From Calocera cornea HHB12733 (Eukaryota; Basidiomycota; Dacrymycetes; Dacrymycetales; Dacrymycetaceae), in NCBI GenBank assembly GCA_001632435.1, contig KV423954.1, positions 134,888-198,887 of the forward strand: a stretch of 64,000 nucleotides of DNA, written 5' to 3'. The position numbers and the translations under genes were made by a program. Below are positions 45,298 to 57,810 of the stretch, piece by piece. Positions within the stretch are counted from its first letter, which is position 1. Every line of letters begins with the position of its first letter. The notes under the pieces are model-generated. The model was not told the DNA's origin and ran no database searches. It worked only from the letters and a program-made list of their open reading frames with translations.

Positions 45298-46142
45298 CTT
45301 GTTTTCCTTGTTTTCGTTTTTCTTTCTTCCTTGACCCCCTTGCACCGGTGCACCCTCTGATGCGTGTCCTAGGCCGAATGTGGTAGAGGGCGATCGGCGG
45401 TGAGGTGGACCGAGGGATGTCGATTGCGGGCGAGTAGGGCGCTCGCGACGCACACGCTGATCGTGCGAGCCCACTTTCCCAAAATTAGGCTCCGCCCCGT
45501 GCGCGTGGCAGTTTCCCCGGTCTCTCTCGGGTCCGCGCCTTCTCGTCCGCCGGTCAGGCGTCAAGCTCGCACGACCATGTAAGTAATGACTTTGCAAGCC
45601 CCGACCGAACCGCATCCCCGTCCCCGTCCCTGTGTGCGTGTCCGCGCGGTAGATCCGCCCCTCCGTCGGTTACCCACCAGGAATGTATGCGGCCGCGGCT
45701 GCGGTATGCGAGTGAGTCCAATGCCAAACAAGCTGAGCGGGGGGCGGGGGGCGCCGGGTCCCTGCGGGCGCGCCACGGCGGATCCCTCCCTCTCAGCCCG
45801 GGTCCGCCGTACTCTCCGCTCAACTTTGGCTGTGGTCCCACCGGACTCGCTAGGGCGTCGCCGTTTGGCATAGTGTGGGAGGGCAGGGGAGGCGAGTCGC
45901 GGGATCGCGGGGAGGTATACATACTCTGCTGTTGGGCGGCGCGCGGGCGGAGCGCTCCCAAGTAAGCCGATCCTGCTCGTTCCTACGCTCCTTTGCACCA
46001 TTTTCTCGCCACGACAATCTTCTTTCCTTGGGGTGTCTGGATCCCTCGTCTCGCTCTTGGATCGCGCCCTGCCGCCTCGCCGCCCTTCCAGCCTACCGCC
46101 GACTTCCCTGCGCCCGGCCCCGCTCCCGCCCAAAAGCGCACC
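45298..46142. other. Divergent intergenic region
   Basis: Upstream of both SRP9 (minus) and the RasGEF gene (plus). Bases up to about 45,480 belong to the SRP9 duplication. The long minus-strand frame at 45.6-46.4 kb overlaps the RasGEF exon antisense and is rejected. Confidence 0.55.
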
Positions 46143-48390
46143 ATGCACTCCCCCACCCCGCCCTCCTCCCCTTCCCCCATCACGCCCAACCCCAACCCCC
46201 CAACCCTCTCCTCCCTCCCGCCCGCATACATCGCCCTCGCCCTCACACTCCTCTCCTCCCAGCTCTTCGCAGCCGTAGAGCCACGGGACGTCCTCGCGCG
46301 CCTGGCGGGGCTCAGGGGGCTCGGCGGGGAGTGGAGGCGCGAGGGAGGGGTAAGGCTGGGCGAGGTGGATGATGTGCGGCTGCGCGGGCACGCGGAGGGC
46401 GAGGCCGAACCTGGAGAATCAGGCAAGGAGGGCGAGACTACCCTCGCCCCGGAGCAGGAGCAGAGGCAGGACACCCTCTCCCGGTGGGTGGAGTCCAACG
46501 CCCGCCTGGGCGTATGGGCGTCCGCAGAGGTGCTGCGCGGGAAGAGCCGGCGGGGCCGTGCAAGGGCGCTCGAGAGGCTTATCGAGTGTGCGGAGGTGCG
46601 TTCCTTTCCCGTCTCCCGCTGCTGGTGCTGCTAGTGCTGCTTCCCTGTTGTTCCCGGGGAGACGGGGGATGGGGCGGCAGCGGCAGTGGTTAACTGGTGC
46701 ATGCTGACCACCCCTTCTAGGAATGCCGCGCCCTCTCAAACCACAGCAGCATGTCGACGCTCCTCTCCTCGCTGAACGCACCTCCAATCTCGCGCCTCAT
46801 GCACACCTGGGCGCTCGTCTCGTCCCATCATCTGGAACTGCTCATGAAGCTGAGAGACGTGCTCCCGCCGAGGACGGACATCGCCAGGTACTCGGAGCGC
46901 GTGGAGCTGCCTTGCGTGCCGCCGTTGAGTATGTGTTCCTTTCCCATTCCTAAACTCCTTCACTGTCCTTGATCTCGGCAACGGTGCTAACCCCCTCTCC
47001 AGGTCTCTTCCTCCACACTACCGCAGACACAGAAGGCCCCCTCCGCCTCTACCGTGAGATAAAGCGGTACCAGTCCTCCTGCGCGCTCTACCCGCAGCTG
47101 CTGGAGGAGCGCCTCGCGGCCCTGCCCCCACCACAGCAGCACCAGCACCAGCACGGGGCGCACCATTCCCCGCCGGTGTCGGGCACTTCTACGCCGACGT
47201 CGCCCCACTCGGGGGCATCAACACCGGCGTCGCCCCACCCACCGCAGCACGCCGCGCACACGCCCTCCCCGCTCCAGGCCACAGGGTCGGGCAGCCAGAG
47301 CCCGCCGCAGCCGCACCACCACGCCTCCCACACGCACCATGCGCACCATTCGCACCACGCGCACGCGCACCTGCGCTCCCTCTCCGGCACCTCTACGCCC
47401 GGTTCACTCCACTCCATCCCCGAGGAGGAAGGGGATGCCTCGCTTTCGGCTTCGCCGGACTCGCCGGACTCCCGCGAGCGCAGCCCCTCTCTCTCCAGTG
47501 CCTCCTCCGCACCCGCCGAGTACTCCCCGGGCTGGTGGGGCCTGCCCGACACGCCCCTCGCCCCGTTAGCACTGCAACATCAGCTGCACCAGCTGCACAC
47601 GCCCCACTTGCCCCCGCCCCCGCCCCCGCCACAGGCAGGAGCGAGGGAAGGCTCCTACTTCGCCTACCTGCCGCATGTCCCCCGCGCGCCGAGCCCGTTG
47701 AGGGTTGCGAGGCCGTGGTTAGACAGGTGGGAGGACGGGGTGCGGGAACATGCGTACGGGAGAGAGGGAGGGGAGGGGATGACGATGCGTGTGCCGGAGG
47801 GGCATGTGCATCTTGGACCTCGTGGGGAGGGGGTGGATGGGGAGGAGCAGGGCCAGGAGCATCCGCACCTCGGCTTGGAGACGGGGCCGCATGGGACGGA
47901 GGGACCTGGGGAGGCGGATGGGCAGGGGCAGAGGACGGACCTCTCCCCCACTCTGATGGGGGAGCAGCAGCCTGAGCCGCCGAGCACGCCCCCGCGGCGG
48001 GTGCGCTCGCCCGACACTCCCGGCGTGCTCGGTGAACCAGGCTCGCCCCGCACGCCTGTGCACTCGCCTGAGCCGTACTCCCCTCGCACGCCCTACTCTC
48101 CCAACCTCGCCGGCAGCCCCAGCCCCCAGACGCCCAGGAGCCCTCCAGCGCCGCACACGCCCCACCCACACCCGCACCCGCACCCGCACCCACCCCCAGC
48201 ACGGCCGAGGCTCGCCGACCTCCTCCACTTGCTGCAGACGGCGCTCGCAGCGGTGGACACCTCGCAGGACCTGTGGGAGCTGTCCGCCAAAGCGGAGCGG
48301 CTGACCAGGGAGGACGTGGAGATGCGCGAGATCGTTATGATGAGTGAGCGGGCCGGGGCGGGCTGGGGTGGGGTGGGGCTGGGCGTTTAG
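46143..48390 (+). CDS. RasGEF (CDC25-homology) domain protein with a long internal insert
   Basis: Three exons (46143-46595, 46721-46928 and 47003-48390) close into 682 codons. The guanine-nucleotide exchange domain for Ras-like GTPases begins near residue 120: ALERLIECAEECRALSNHSS, LLSSLNAPPISRLMHTWALV, YSERVELPCVPPLSLFLH and LYREIKRYQ. The last part of the domain (LLHLLQTALAAV, LWELSAKAERLTRED) appears only near residue 625. About 360 residues of Pro/His/Ser/Thr-rich low complexity, with many TP and SP sites and runs of HxH, separate the two. No RasGEF-N domain is seen. The insert may be a disordered loop under phospho-control. The ATG chosen is the first in frame; the open frame upstream lacks one. 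Confidence 0.85.
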
Positions 48391-48934
48391 AAGGGGGGCG
48401 GGGGGCGGGGGCATGGGTACATGACCGTGTGGTGGCGGGTGACAGGCGGGGGAGTACTGTGAGCGGGGTGCTATCCTAGAGAGAGCCTAGGAATGGCACA
48501 CTTTCGTTGTACGCGCGCACAACTACGACTTTTATGTCCGCCTCCATGTGTACAGTATGCACCGGCTCCCTGCATTCGCTCAACGCATTTCATTTTCAAC
48601 ATCCAGGCATCCATACTAAGGTAGTGCTCCTGGGCAGGGAGACGGCTAGTGATCATTACGGTGCCCATCCACTATTGGGCTGCGCACGCTGCGTACAATG
48701 CATGAAGCTTCTTTTCAATCGTTTGTTTTCAATGGGAAAGCCTAAAACTCAAGCGCCCATCACCACCTCGGTCCCTGGATGAACACGGTGGAAGCATTTG
48801 CATTTGCATGCCGTCCGAACATTCCTCCCCACCATCACCGTCCAAACACCTACGCTCTCCCATCCGAAACTGTTGATGACCGGCGACCCCTTTCCCTTAC
48901 CTGTCCGCGCTGAGTACAGCCGGAGCAGGCGGAG
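48391..48934. other. Intergenic, no feature seen
   Basis: A 544-bp region between the RasGEF gene and the Rrn5-like gene; no motif recognised. Confidence 0.55.
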
Positions 48935-51521
48935 ATGACGACGCGGAGGCGGCCTAAGCCGCGCGGGACGCTAAACGAGGACGCGCTCGCGTGGTATCGC
49001 GCCCAGCTTGCCGGGCACGTCGAGGCGACGAAGCGTCATTTGCAAGGAGAAGCCGACGATGCGCTGCTCAATAGCTTGGATACGACGCCTGATGTGGATG
49101 TGGCCGAAGAGGTTTCGGCAGACCCCGACGCGTGGACACAAGAAGAGCAGAACGTCCTGTTTCACACTCTTTCCCGGCATACCCGGCACCTCCCCGAGCA
49201 CCTCTCCGCTTATCTCCCGCGCCGATCTACAGCGGACGTAGCGGAATATCTGCATGCCCTAGATGAGGGTGTCGAGACGCTGGAGGAGGAGTGGACGAGG
49301 CGGGGCGTGCCCCAAGCCCAGGAGGTGGGCGAGAAATGGGAGATGTGGGAGGATTGGGCGGCGGGGAAGCTCATTCGGGGCGAGGTGGAGAGAGAAGGGA
49401 AGAGAAGGAACAGCGCAAAGGAAGAGCTGTATAGGCTTGCCTATAATGAGGAAAGAGAGGGGGAGGGGGACGACGAAGAATCTGGGGGTGTGCAAACTCC
49501 GCAGCGCACGAGTCGGAAACGTCGGCGCTCGCCTGATCGTGACGCCCTCGAGGATGGGGGAGAAGACAGGAAGACGAAGCGCCGCCGTCTGCTCCCCCAG
49601 CTGGCGTATGATCCCGTCGGACTCTATGTCCTGCATATCCTTATGTATCGCCAGGACCGTCTATCCGACGAACCGCAAACGGAGGAGTACATGCGCTGGC
49701 TCTTCTCCGACACCAGGAGAAGCATCAGGGGTCGCGTCCGAGCGCGGCAGTCCTACGCCAAGAAAATGGGAGAGGGTTGGAAGCCGAAGCCGGTGACAAT
49801 TCTGCCTCTGGACGGGACGGCAAAACCACGCAGTCTGAGCGAGGCATACGAGGTGGAGGAGGAACCAGCGTCTTGGAAGATGTACAAGGAGGAGCTGGAA
49901 GGGTACGAGGTTGGCGATCTGGCAGTGGAGGATCTGGGATTGTTGAACTTGACCAGGCTCGGGGAGGTCATGATGTGGGTTCTGCTCTACCAGTACCAGA
50001 GTGTGCTATGCTAACACCATCATCAGGATGTACTACAATGCCGTCTGGCCCGACTCCATTATACCCATTCCCCAGGTCCAGCACTCCCTCCTGGTCCTCC
50101 TCTCTGCCCACCTACGTCATTGGCTCACCCAAACCGTGCACCACATCATCGTCCTGGCCGACCTGGACCTTGCCGCCCTCCCTAACCTCGCCCGCTACAA
50201 GGGTATGCCTCACGAGAGCATGAAGTCAGTCAGTGCTGCTATTGTTAAGGAGGCGGTGAGATTAGCCGGCGACAGGCTCGACTCAGTCCAGTGGTGGGAC
50301 GACATTGGTAAAAGGCTGAGTGTGGAGATCGACAAAGATGAGGATGGCCTACCTTCGATGGAAGATGCACGGATGTCTCGATGCCCTGAAGGAGAGCCGG
50401 AAGGAGAACCCGCCGACACCTTACCCGCATTCGTCCCGCAGCCTCCTCAGACATCATCATCGATAACCCAGCAAATGTACCTACGCACGCCGTCTCCCTC
50501 TCTGCTCTCGGAGGAGCTGGACTCAGAGGACAAACTTTCGGAACAGGACGCGACCGAAAACAGAACCGAAGAACTAGACCTCTGGCGCAGTATCGGTGGT
50601 CCCACGAAATGGCAGCACATATGGCAGCGGGGCTACGGACAAGCATGGCTACATGCTCGGATGCGATCGAAGAACGTAGGAGAGTCCGAGGCGAGGATGA
50701 CTCAGGAGAAGACCAAGCTTAAGTCGATCAGGGTCAAGCGGGACAAATTCAAAAGCAAGGCATTCATCGAGGATAGCGATGAGGTGATGAGCGATGTGAC
50801 TGCTGAGGAAGCAGAAGAAATGGATTGGGAGGCGTTGGACCCGAGCGATAAGGACGGCAGTGAGGAAGGCGGCGAGAGCGAGGAAGAAGCTACGAGTGAA
50901 CGGCGACCAGCCAATGGGAAGGGCTTGCAACGCGAATCTGATGAGGAGGACGACAGCTCCGAGGAAGAGGAGAGCGATGCCGAGCCGGCTGCCGAACCCC
51001 AGGTCAACGGGACAGGCACGACAGCCGAAACTGGAGAAGAAGACCGCTCCTCCACGGAGGAGGAGGAGGAGGAGGAGGAGGAGGAGGAGGAGGAAGTCCG
51101 CCTCCCAGGGGCTCGTCGTGCCAGAGCGCCTCCACCTCCTGCTGCCTCATTTGAGGAGGACGACTCCGACTCTAAAGCCGAGCCAGCCCAACCGCCTACC
51201 TCAAAGCGCAGCTCCACCCCGTCCGATACTGACACCGACACTGACGAGGAGGAGGAGGAGGAGGAGAGCGATCCTCCTGGCTCCGCACCCGCCGCCAAAA
51301 GCACGCCGCGTACTCAGAGCCCCAGACGGGCTAGGCCGTCCTTTGTCGATGACGCAGGGACGACTGATGAGGACGAGAGGGAGGAGGAGGGAGAGGAGGA
51401 GGAGTCGATGGATGGGTTCATTGTTGCTGGTGATGATGACGATGACGATGATGATGATGATGCTGGCAATGGCAATGCTGAGAACGATGATGATGACGAT
51501 GATACTGATAGTGGCGATTAA
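48935..51521 (+). CDS. Rrn5-like RNA polymerase I upstream-activation factor with SANT/Myb domain
   Basis: Two exons (48935-49974 and 50027-51521) close into 844 codons. A SANT/Myb-like helix set lies at about residues 67-115 (WTQEEQNVLFHTLSRHTRHL, LPRRSTADVAEYLHAL), the hallmark of fungal Rrn5, part of the UAF complex at rDNA promoters. A basic patch (RKRRRSPDR, KTKRRRLL) suggests nuclear location. A central helical region spans the exon join (GEVMMMYYNAVWPDSI). The last 300 residues are highly acidic: Glu runs near residue 690 and Asp runs at the end (GDDDDDDDDDDAGN), often seen in nucleolar and chromatin factors. Assignment rests on the SANT motif and layout. Confidence 0.75.
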
Positions 51522-52223
51522 TCGCCTGCTAAGTAGCATAGAACTTCATAATATGTAGCTCGCGATAATGTATACTACGCACCTAATACCACCTCCTTGT
51601 TTGTCCTCTCAGTGCATATATGCGTACGGGCAGTGTCTTTCCCACCGGGCTTGCAAGTCCTGACGTAACGATCATTCATTCCTGAGGGTAACGGTAAAGA
51701 GAGACTAGTGGATGGTAGAACAACAGTTACAATGATGGGATGGGATGAGAAAGGCGGGTGGACCGTGCATACTGAGAAAACTGAAAGTTGAGAACTGGGA
51801 GAACAAAGCGAAGCAGATCTGAATGAAACGAGGGGAGAAGGGAGAGGCAAGGGAGAGGTGGTGGGAGCGGGCAATACGGTGGTACAGTGCAAGCGGGAAG
51901 GAGGGATAACTGACGAAAGCGAGCAGCGTAAAGGAGGGTGTGGGCAAAGAGTGCGGGGCGGGTGAGTCCTTGTGCGAGACTGAGTGAGACTATGGCGGGG
52001 ATGAGACATGGTCTTGGAAAGGTGGGTTGGTGAGGGTAGGGTGGATGGAAGGATGGATGATGGATGGTGAGGATCGCGCTGTGCACCGGGTTCGGCTCCT
52101 TCCTCGCTCCCGCTCTCCGCTCACCCCCTCTTGTCACTCCCCGCTACCCACTCCCGCGCTTGCCACCCCCTATCACCAGTATACTCGCGTCCCCGCACCC
52201 ACCAATACCGAGGGACGAGCAGC
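51522..52223. other. Intergenic between convergent genes
   Basis: Holds both 3' flanks. Purine-rich on the plus strand (GGGAGA, GGATGG repeats at 51.8-52.06 kb). No gene supported. Confidence 0.55.
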
Positions 52224-52972
52224 TCAGTCAAACGCCTCCTCCGCGCTCCGCCGCACCAACCGGCGGACGCGCTTCCGGTACGCCTGGATGTCCTCCCGCA
52301 CCTCCTTGGCCGCGTCGATGTTCGCGGGCGAGTCTGTGTTGGGCGTGTCCGACGAGAGGAGGGAGATCACGCTCAGGAGCTGCGCGTACGGGGAGTCAGT
52401 CTGGCTGTGCGGTGCAAGGGAAAGTGGAGGGGCACGCACGATTGTCTCGATAGTGTGCACCGGAAGCCATCGCTCACCCGCATCCTCATACCCGTACTCA
52501 TCGTTCCCCGGCGGGTGCAGGATGGAGATGCACACGTCCCCGTTGGCGTAGACTACGGCAGCGTCAGTGATCGTTCACTGCGGGAAGTAAGTGCAGGCGC
52601 ACTATTAGGATGCCACATTGGCGTGATAAACGTCATCTTTGGCGGGAGGAGGGGGTACTCGGGCGGGAATTTGAGACGAGCCTTGAAGAATCCACCCTCG
52701 CTGAACCGCACCAGTCAGCATACACGCGTGTGGCAGCGCAGCGCGTGCTGTTGCTTATCGCGTGCGCGTTGAGCAGGGGAGGGGACTCACTAGAGCGTAT
52801 CGGGCGGGCCGATGATGAGAATCTCCCATTCGAGCAGGTTGGAGTCGTCCACGAGCCCTGCGGAGAACCCGTCGACCGGGTGCTTGCGCATCTCGGCGAG
52901 CTGGCGCTTGAGGAGCAGGGAGGGGCCGGTTACGGGGGTGTGGGTCCCCGGCGTGGAGGACTTGGAGGACAT
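52224..52972 (-). CDS. Ubiquitin-conjugating enzyme E2, UBC7/UBE2G1 type
   Basis: Four exons (52972-52791, 52700-52603, 52552-52440 and 52379-52224) close into 182 codons. UBC fold: [40 protein letters not shown], and the active site [20 protein letters not shown] with catalytic Cys101. The acidic insert after the Cys and [12 protein letters not shown] are typical of the UBC7/UBE2G group, which serves ER-associated degradation with membrane E3s. The C terminus ([20 protein letters not shown]) resembles UBE2G1 more than UBE2G2. A 15-residue Ser/Thr-rich extension precedes the domain. Confidence 0.94.
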
Positions 52973-53437
52973 TCTGCCTGGTTGGTCAGGTGGGAGGGTC
53001 AGCTACTGCGGAGCTCGTGGCGGATGCAGTGGTAGACAGCGAGTGCGAGTGCGAGGTGGTGGTGGTGCGGAGGATGGAGAGGCGTGCGGTGAAGCAAGAT
53101 GGCGCGAAGTGAGCGGAAGGGGTGAGGTCGCGTGGAGGGAGCGGGAGCCGTAAGGTGTGTGTAATGTCGCTAAGTGACCCCCCTTAACCCAACCGGAGCC
53201 TATTTATCCTATCCCGCCGGAACCGCCGAGAGCGGCGAGACCCTGCACGCCTTGCTGAGTGGGCACAGGCGAAATTCAACGCGCGCTTGTACAGGCCTAG
53301 TCACGCTCCATTCTCCTCTTTGGGCAGCGATTCGAAGTTTCTGGGTCGTGTGGCATATACCCCTGGTTGCTTGGTTGCTCTGCTTGACTCGCATTGATCT
53401 CAACTTGGAGTTGTGACTTGCCTTGGATCAGCAAGGC
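52973..53437. other. Divergent promoter region of the E2 and RPC2 genes
   Basis: A 465-bp gap with no other gene. TATTTATCC at 53,201-53,209 is the only AT-rich promoter-like motif. Confidence 0.5.
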
Positions 53438-56400
53438 ATGGCACGAACGAAGGAAGCCGCCCGGCGAGGCATGGGCCCGCGGGCCAAGCCTCCCACCCAC
53501 GGCGCTGACCCGTCCAGCCAACAACCACGGGCCAGCACCTCCCAGCCGCAGCCCGGACTCCACCGCCGAATCCACGAAGTCAAGTTCCGCCCCGTCTCGC
53601 CCATCTTGAAGGACGACGATACTGACCCTGTGACGGCGCGGGAGAAGCGGGAGATGGAGGCGTTTAGGAGGGAGAGGGAGGAGAGGGAGGCGGATAGGGT
53701 TGCTTGGGAAGCGCTGGGGTTGGAGAGCAGCAAGTGGCAGGGAGGGAACTTGGGCGATCCGATCAAGGCTGTTGAGGTGTGTTTTCCGCTCTGTCCCAGC
53801 CCCCGCGAGAGGCTGACGAGCATGCACAGGACAAATGGCTCCTCCTCCCAGCGTTCCTCAAAGTCAAAGGTCTCGTCAAGCAGCACGTCGACTCGTTCAA
53901 CTACTTTGTGGACGTGGACCTGCAACAGATCCTCAAGGCCAACAACCTCGTCACCTCGGACGTCGACCCGCGCTTCTACATCAAGTACACGCATATCTCC
54001 GTCGGCCCGCCCGAGCGGGCCGACCCGGACCAGGGCGAGAGCCCAGAGCGGTTCAGCGTGACGCCGCACGAGTGCCGGCTGCGGGATACTACCTACTCTG
54101 GCAGGATCGTGGTGAACGTCGAGTACATCCGGGGCAGCAAAAAGATCATCCGCCGGGGCATCGAGATCGGCCGCCTCCCCATCATGCTCCGGAGCAACAA
54201 GTGCGTCCTGACGGGGAAGAACGAGGCGGAGCTTGCGAGGATGCAGGAGTGCCCGCTCGACCCCGGGGGGTATTTTGTCGTCAAGGGCACGGAGAAGGTC
54301 ATCCTTGTGCAAGAGCAGTTGAGCAAGAATAGGATCATCGTCGAGACTGACCCGAGCAAGGGCGTCGTCATGGCTAGCGTGACTTCGTGCGTCTCCTCTT
54401 TACTCCGTCTAGTATGGTACTGATACGTAGAGCCCAGGTCGACCCACGAGCGCAAATCCAAAACCTATGTCCTGACCAAGAAATCCAAAATTTACCTCAA
54501 GCACAACTCCGTCTCCGAAGACATCCCCATCTGCATCGTGCTCAAGGCCCTCGGCGTCCAGTCAGACAAGGAGATCCTGCAGCTCGTCTGCGGCCACAGC
54601 GAGGACTACCGCGAGGCGTTCGCGGCGAACCTGGAGGACGCCGCCCGGCTGGGGGTGTTCACGCAAAGGCAGGCGCTGGAGTACATGGGTGCGCGCGTCA
54701 AGGTCAACCGGCCCCGGCCGTTCGGTGCTCCAGGCGGGGGGATGCAAGGGCCCCGACGGCCGGCGTGGGAGGAGGCCATGGAGGCGCTCGCTACGATCGT
54801 ACTGGCGCATGTGGAGATGGAGGGCATGGACTTTAGGCCCAAGGCGGTCTATGTGGCTGTCATGGTCAGGAGGGTGCTTATGGCCATGAAGGATGAGAAA
54901 CTTGTGGATGATCGGGATTATGTTGGGAATAAGAGGCTGGAACTGTGCGTATCTGTATGCTCGTGGGAGAAGGTGACGGTGCTGACAATGCTGTAGTGCC
55001 GGCCAGCTCCTCGCCCTCCTGTTCGAAGATCTGTTCAAGAAATTCAACCAAGACCTGAAGATGAACATCGACAAAGTGCTCAAGAAGCCCGCCCGGACCG
55101 AGGAATACGACGTGCTCAAAGCGCTCACCTTCCACGCCCAGTCCGAGGGCATCACCCAGGGCTTCGTGCGCGCCATCTCGACAGGCAACTGGAGCCTGAA
55201 GCGGTTCAAGATGGACCGCGCGGGCGTGACGCACGTCCTGAGCCGGCTCAGCTTCATCTCTGCGCTCGGTATGATGACGCGCATCACGAGCCAGTTTGAG
55301 AAGACGAGGAAGGTGTCCGGGCCGAGGGCGCTCCAGCCTAGTCAGTGGGGTATGCTCTGCCCCAGTGATACGCCGGAAGGAGAGGCGTGTGGGTTGGTCA
55401 AGAACTTGGCGCTCATGACGCATATCACGACGGACGTGGAGGAGGAGCCGATCGTGAAAGTCGCATTTATGCTGGGTATTGAAGGTGCGCATAAACAGCT
55501 TCATTTGCACCAAGCTCTTGCTGACCTTCTATGCAGACATCAACCTGGCCACCGGTCCCGAGATCCACCATCCTGACACGTTCATGGTGAACGTGAACGG
55601 CTCCATCGTCGGCCTCACCCGCCAGCCAGGCCGGTTCGTGAGCTCCTTCCGCAAGCTCCGCCGAGCAGGCCGCATCTCCGAGTTTGTCAGCGTGTACATC
55701 AACCACCACCATAAGACGGTACATATCGCGGCGGATGGAGGGCGAATTTGCAGGCCGATGATCATCGTGGAGAAGGGGAGGCCGAGGGTCACCGAGGAGC
55801 ATATCAAGGTGCGCATATACTAGACACAGATGAAAATCTCGCACTAACGCGCCTGCAGCTGCTGAAGAAGGGGTCAGTGACGTTCGACGACTTCTTGCGC
55901 AAGGGACTTGTCGAGTATCTCGACGTCAACGAGGAGAACGACTCGTACATCGCTCTGTATGAGCGCGAGATCGTTCATGCGACCACGCATCTGGAGATCG
56001 AGCCTTTCACAATCCTCGGTGCAGTCGCTGGGCTGATCCCCTACCCGCACCACAACCAATCTCCCCGAAACACATACCAATGTGCCATGGGTAAACAAGC
56101 GATCGGTGCTATCGGTTACAACCAGTTCCGCCGGATCGACACACTGCTCTACGTTCTCGTGTATCCTCAGCAGCCTATGGTCAAGACGCGTACTATTGAG
56201 CTGATCAATTACGATAAGCTGCCGGCTGGACAGAACGCCACCGTTGCGGTGATGAGTTACTCGGGCTATGATATTGAGGATGCTTCGATGATCAACAGGG
56301 TGAGCGCCACAATTCGTCTAATCGACATCGGAGCTCACCATGGTACAGGCGAGTTTGGATCGTGGTTATGGTCGCTGCCAAGTGTACAGGAAGAATGTCA

Positions 56401-57693
56401 CCCTCATCCGCAAGTACCCCAACGGAACATTCGATCGACTCGCGGATGCGCCCATTGATGATGCAACTGGCAAGCCTCCGGATAAGTACGGCGCACTTCA
56501 AGCGGACGGCATCGCCGGCGTAGGCGAGCAACTGCGTCCGGGTGATGTCTACATCAACAAGCAGTCACCCGCTAACGCGAATGACAACTCATTCAACGCG
56601 AACATCCTGGACTCCAGCAACACTTCACTCGTGCAGTATAAGAACACGCCAATGACGTACAAGAGCCCAGTTGGCGGCATCGTCGACAAGGTCATGCTCA
56701 CAGAGACGGAAAACGATCAGACATTGGTCAAAGTGCTCATTCGGCAGACAAGGCGGCCGGAACTGGGAGACAAGTTCTCGAGTCGACATGGGCAGAAGGG
56801 TGTATGCGGTCTGATCATCAATGAGGAGGACATGCCTTTCAATGATCAAGGTATCAAACCAGATGGTATGCATCTTCGTACGTATCTGTGACACAGGCTA
56901 ACCATTCTCACAGTCATCTTCAATCCGCATGGTATGCCCAGTCGAATGACTGTAGGCAAGATGATTGAATTGTTGGCCGGGAAGGTATGTGACTGTCGCT
57001 TGTATGAAGCAGGGCCGTGTGCTGATGTTGACCTTGTAGGCTGGCGTCCTGAAAGGAAAGCTGCAGTATGGCACGGCATTTGGTGGTTCCAAGGTGGAAG
57101 ATATGTCACAGATCCTGATCGAGAATGGCTTCAACTATGCTGGCAAAGACTACTTGACCAGCGGGTTGACCGGTGAACCGATGGAGGCATATGTCTACTT
57201 CGGTCCCATCTATTACCAGAAGCTGAGTGAGTGGTGTGTTCATCCACCCGGCGGATGCAGATCATCTGACGGTGCTTCAGAACACATGGTCATGGATAAG
57301 ATGCACGCCCGTGCTCGTGGACCTCGCGCAGTTCTTACACGCCAGCCGACCGAGGGTCGATCCCGCGATGGTGGCCTCCGTCTAGGAGAGATGGAGCGGG
57401 ATTGTCTTATCGGTTACGGTGCAACGCAGTTGCTCCTGGAGCGGCTTATGATCTCCTCTGATGCTTTCGAGATCAACGCATGCCAAGAGTGCGGCTTGAT
57501 AGGCTATAATGGCTGGTGCCCGTTGTGTAAGAGCTCCAAGAGGGTCGCGAAGCTTACCATTCCCTATGCGGCTAAGCTGCTGTTCCAAGAGGTACAAAAC
57601 TCATTGCCCGTTATCTGAAAATTTGTACTGACGCTTCTATTCTAGCTGATGGCAATGAATGTGGTACCCAGATTGATCTTAGATGATGCGTAA
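53438..57693 (+). CDS. RPC2: RNA polymerase III second-largest subunit RPC2
   Basis: Eleven exons close into 1,245 codons: 53438-53776, 53830-54386, 54438-54944, 54997-55484, 55537-55808, 55859-56299, 56349-56865, 56914-56984, 57040-57226, 57281-57591 and 57646-57693. Pol III-specific N-terminal block [20 protein letters not shown] and [18 protein letters not shown] distinguishes it from RPB2 and RPA2. Core motifs: [67 protein letters not shown] (catalytic hybrid-binding region), and the C-terminal zinc ribbon [16 protein letters not shown]. It ends [15 protein letters not shown]. The subunit forms half of the catalytic cleft that makes tRNA and 5S RNA. The ATG precedes about 60 disordered residues; a TTG in frame upstream is not used. 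Confidence 0.97.
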
Positions 57694-57810
57694 ACAGCGC
57701 CCGCTCCGTAATGACCATGATCACCACATGTACAATCTCATATCCGCATCTCCTGTATACATATACCATGCAACAACGAAGATATAAGTGATGTATTGAC
57801 GGCGGTTAAA

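Noticed and set aside
45561..46391. 276-codon minus-strand frame between SRP9 and the RasGEF gene
   Set aside because: It overlaps the RasGEF first exon antisense, lacks motifs and splice logic, and shows GC-driven composition.
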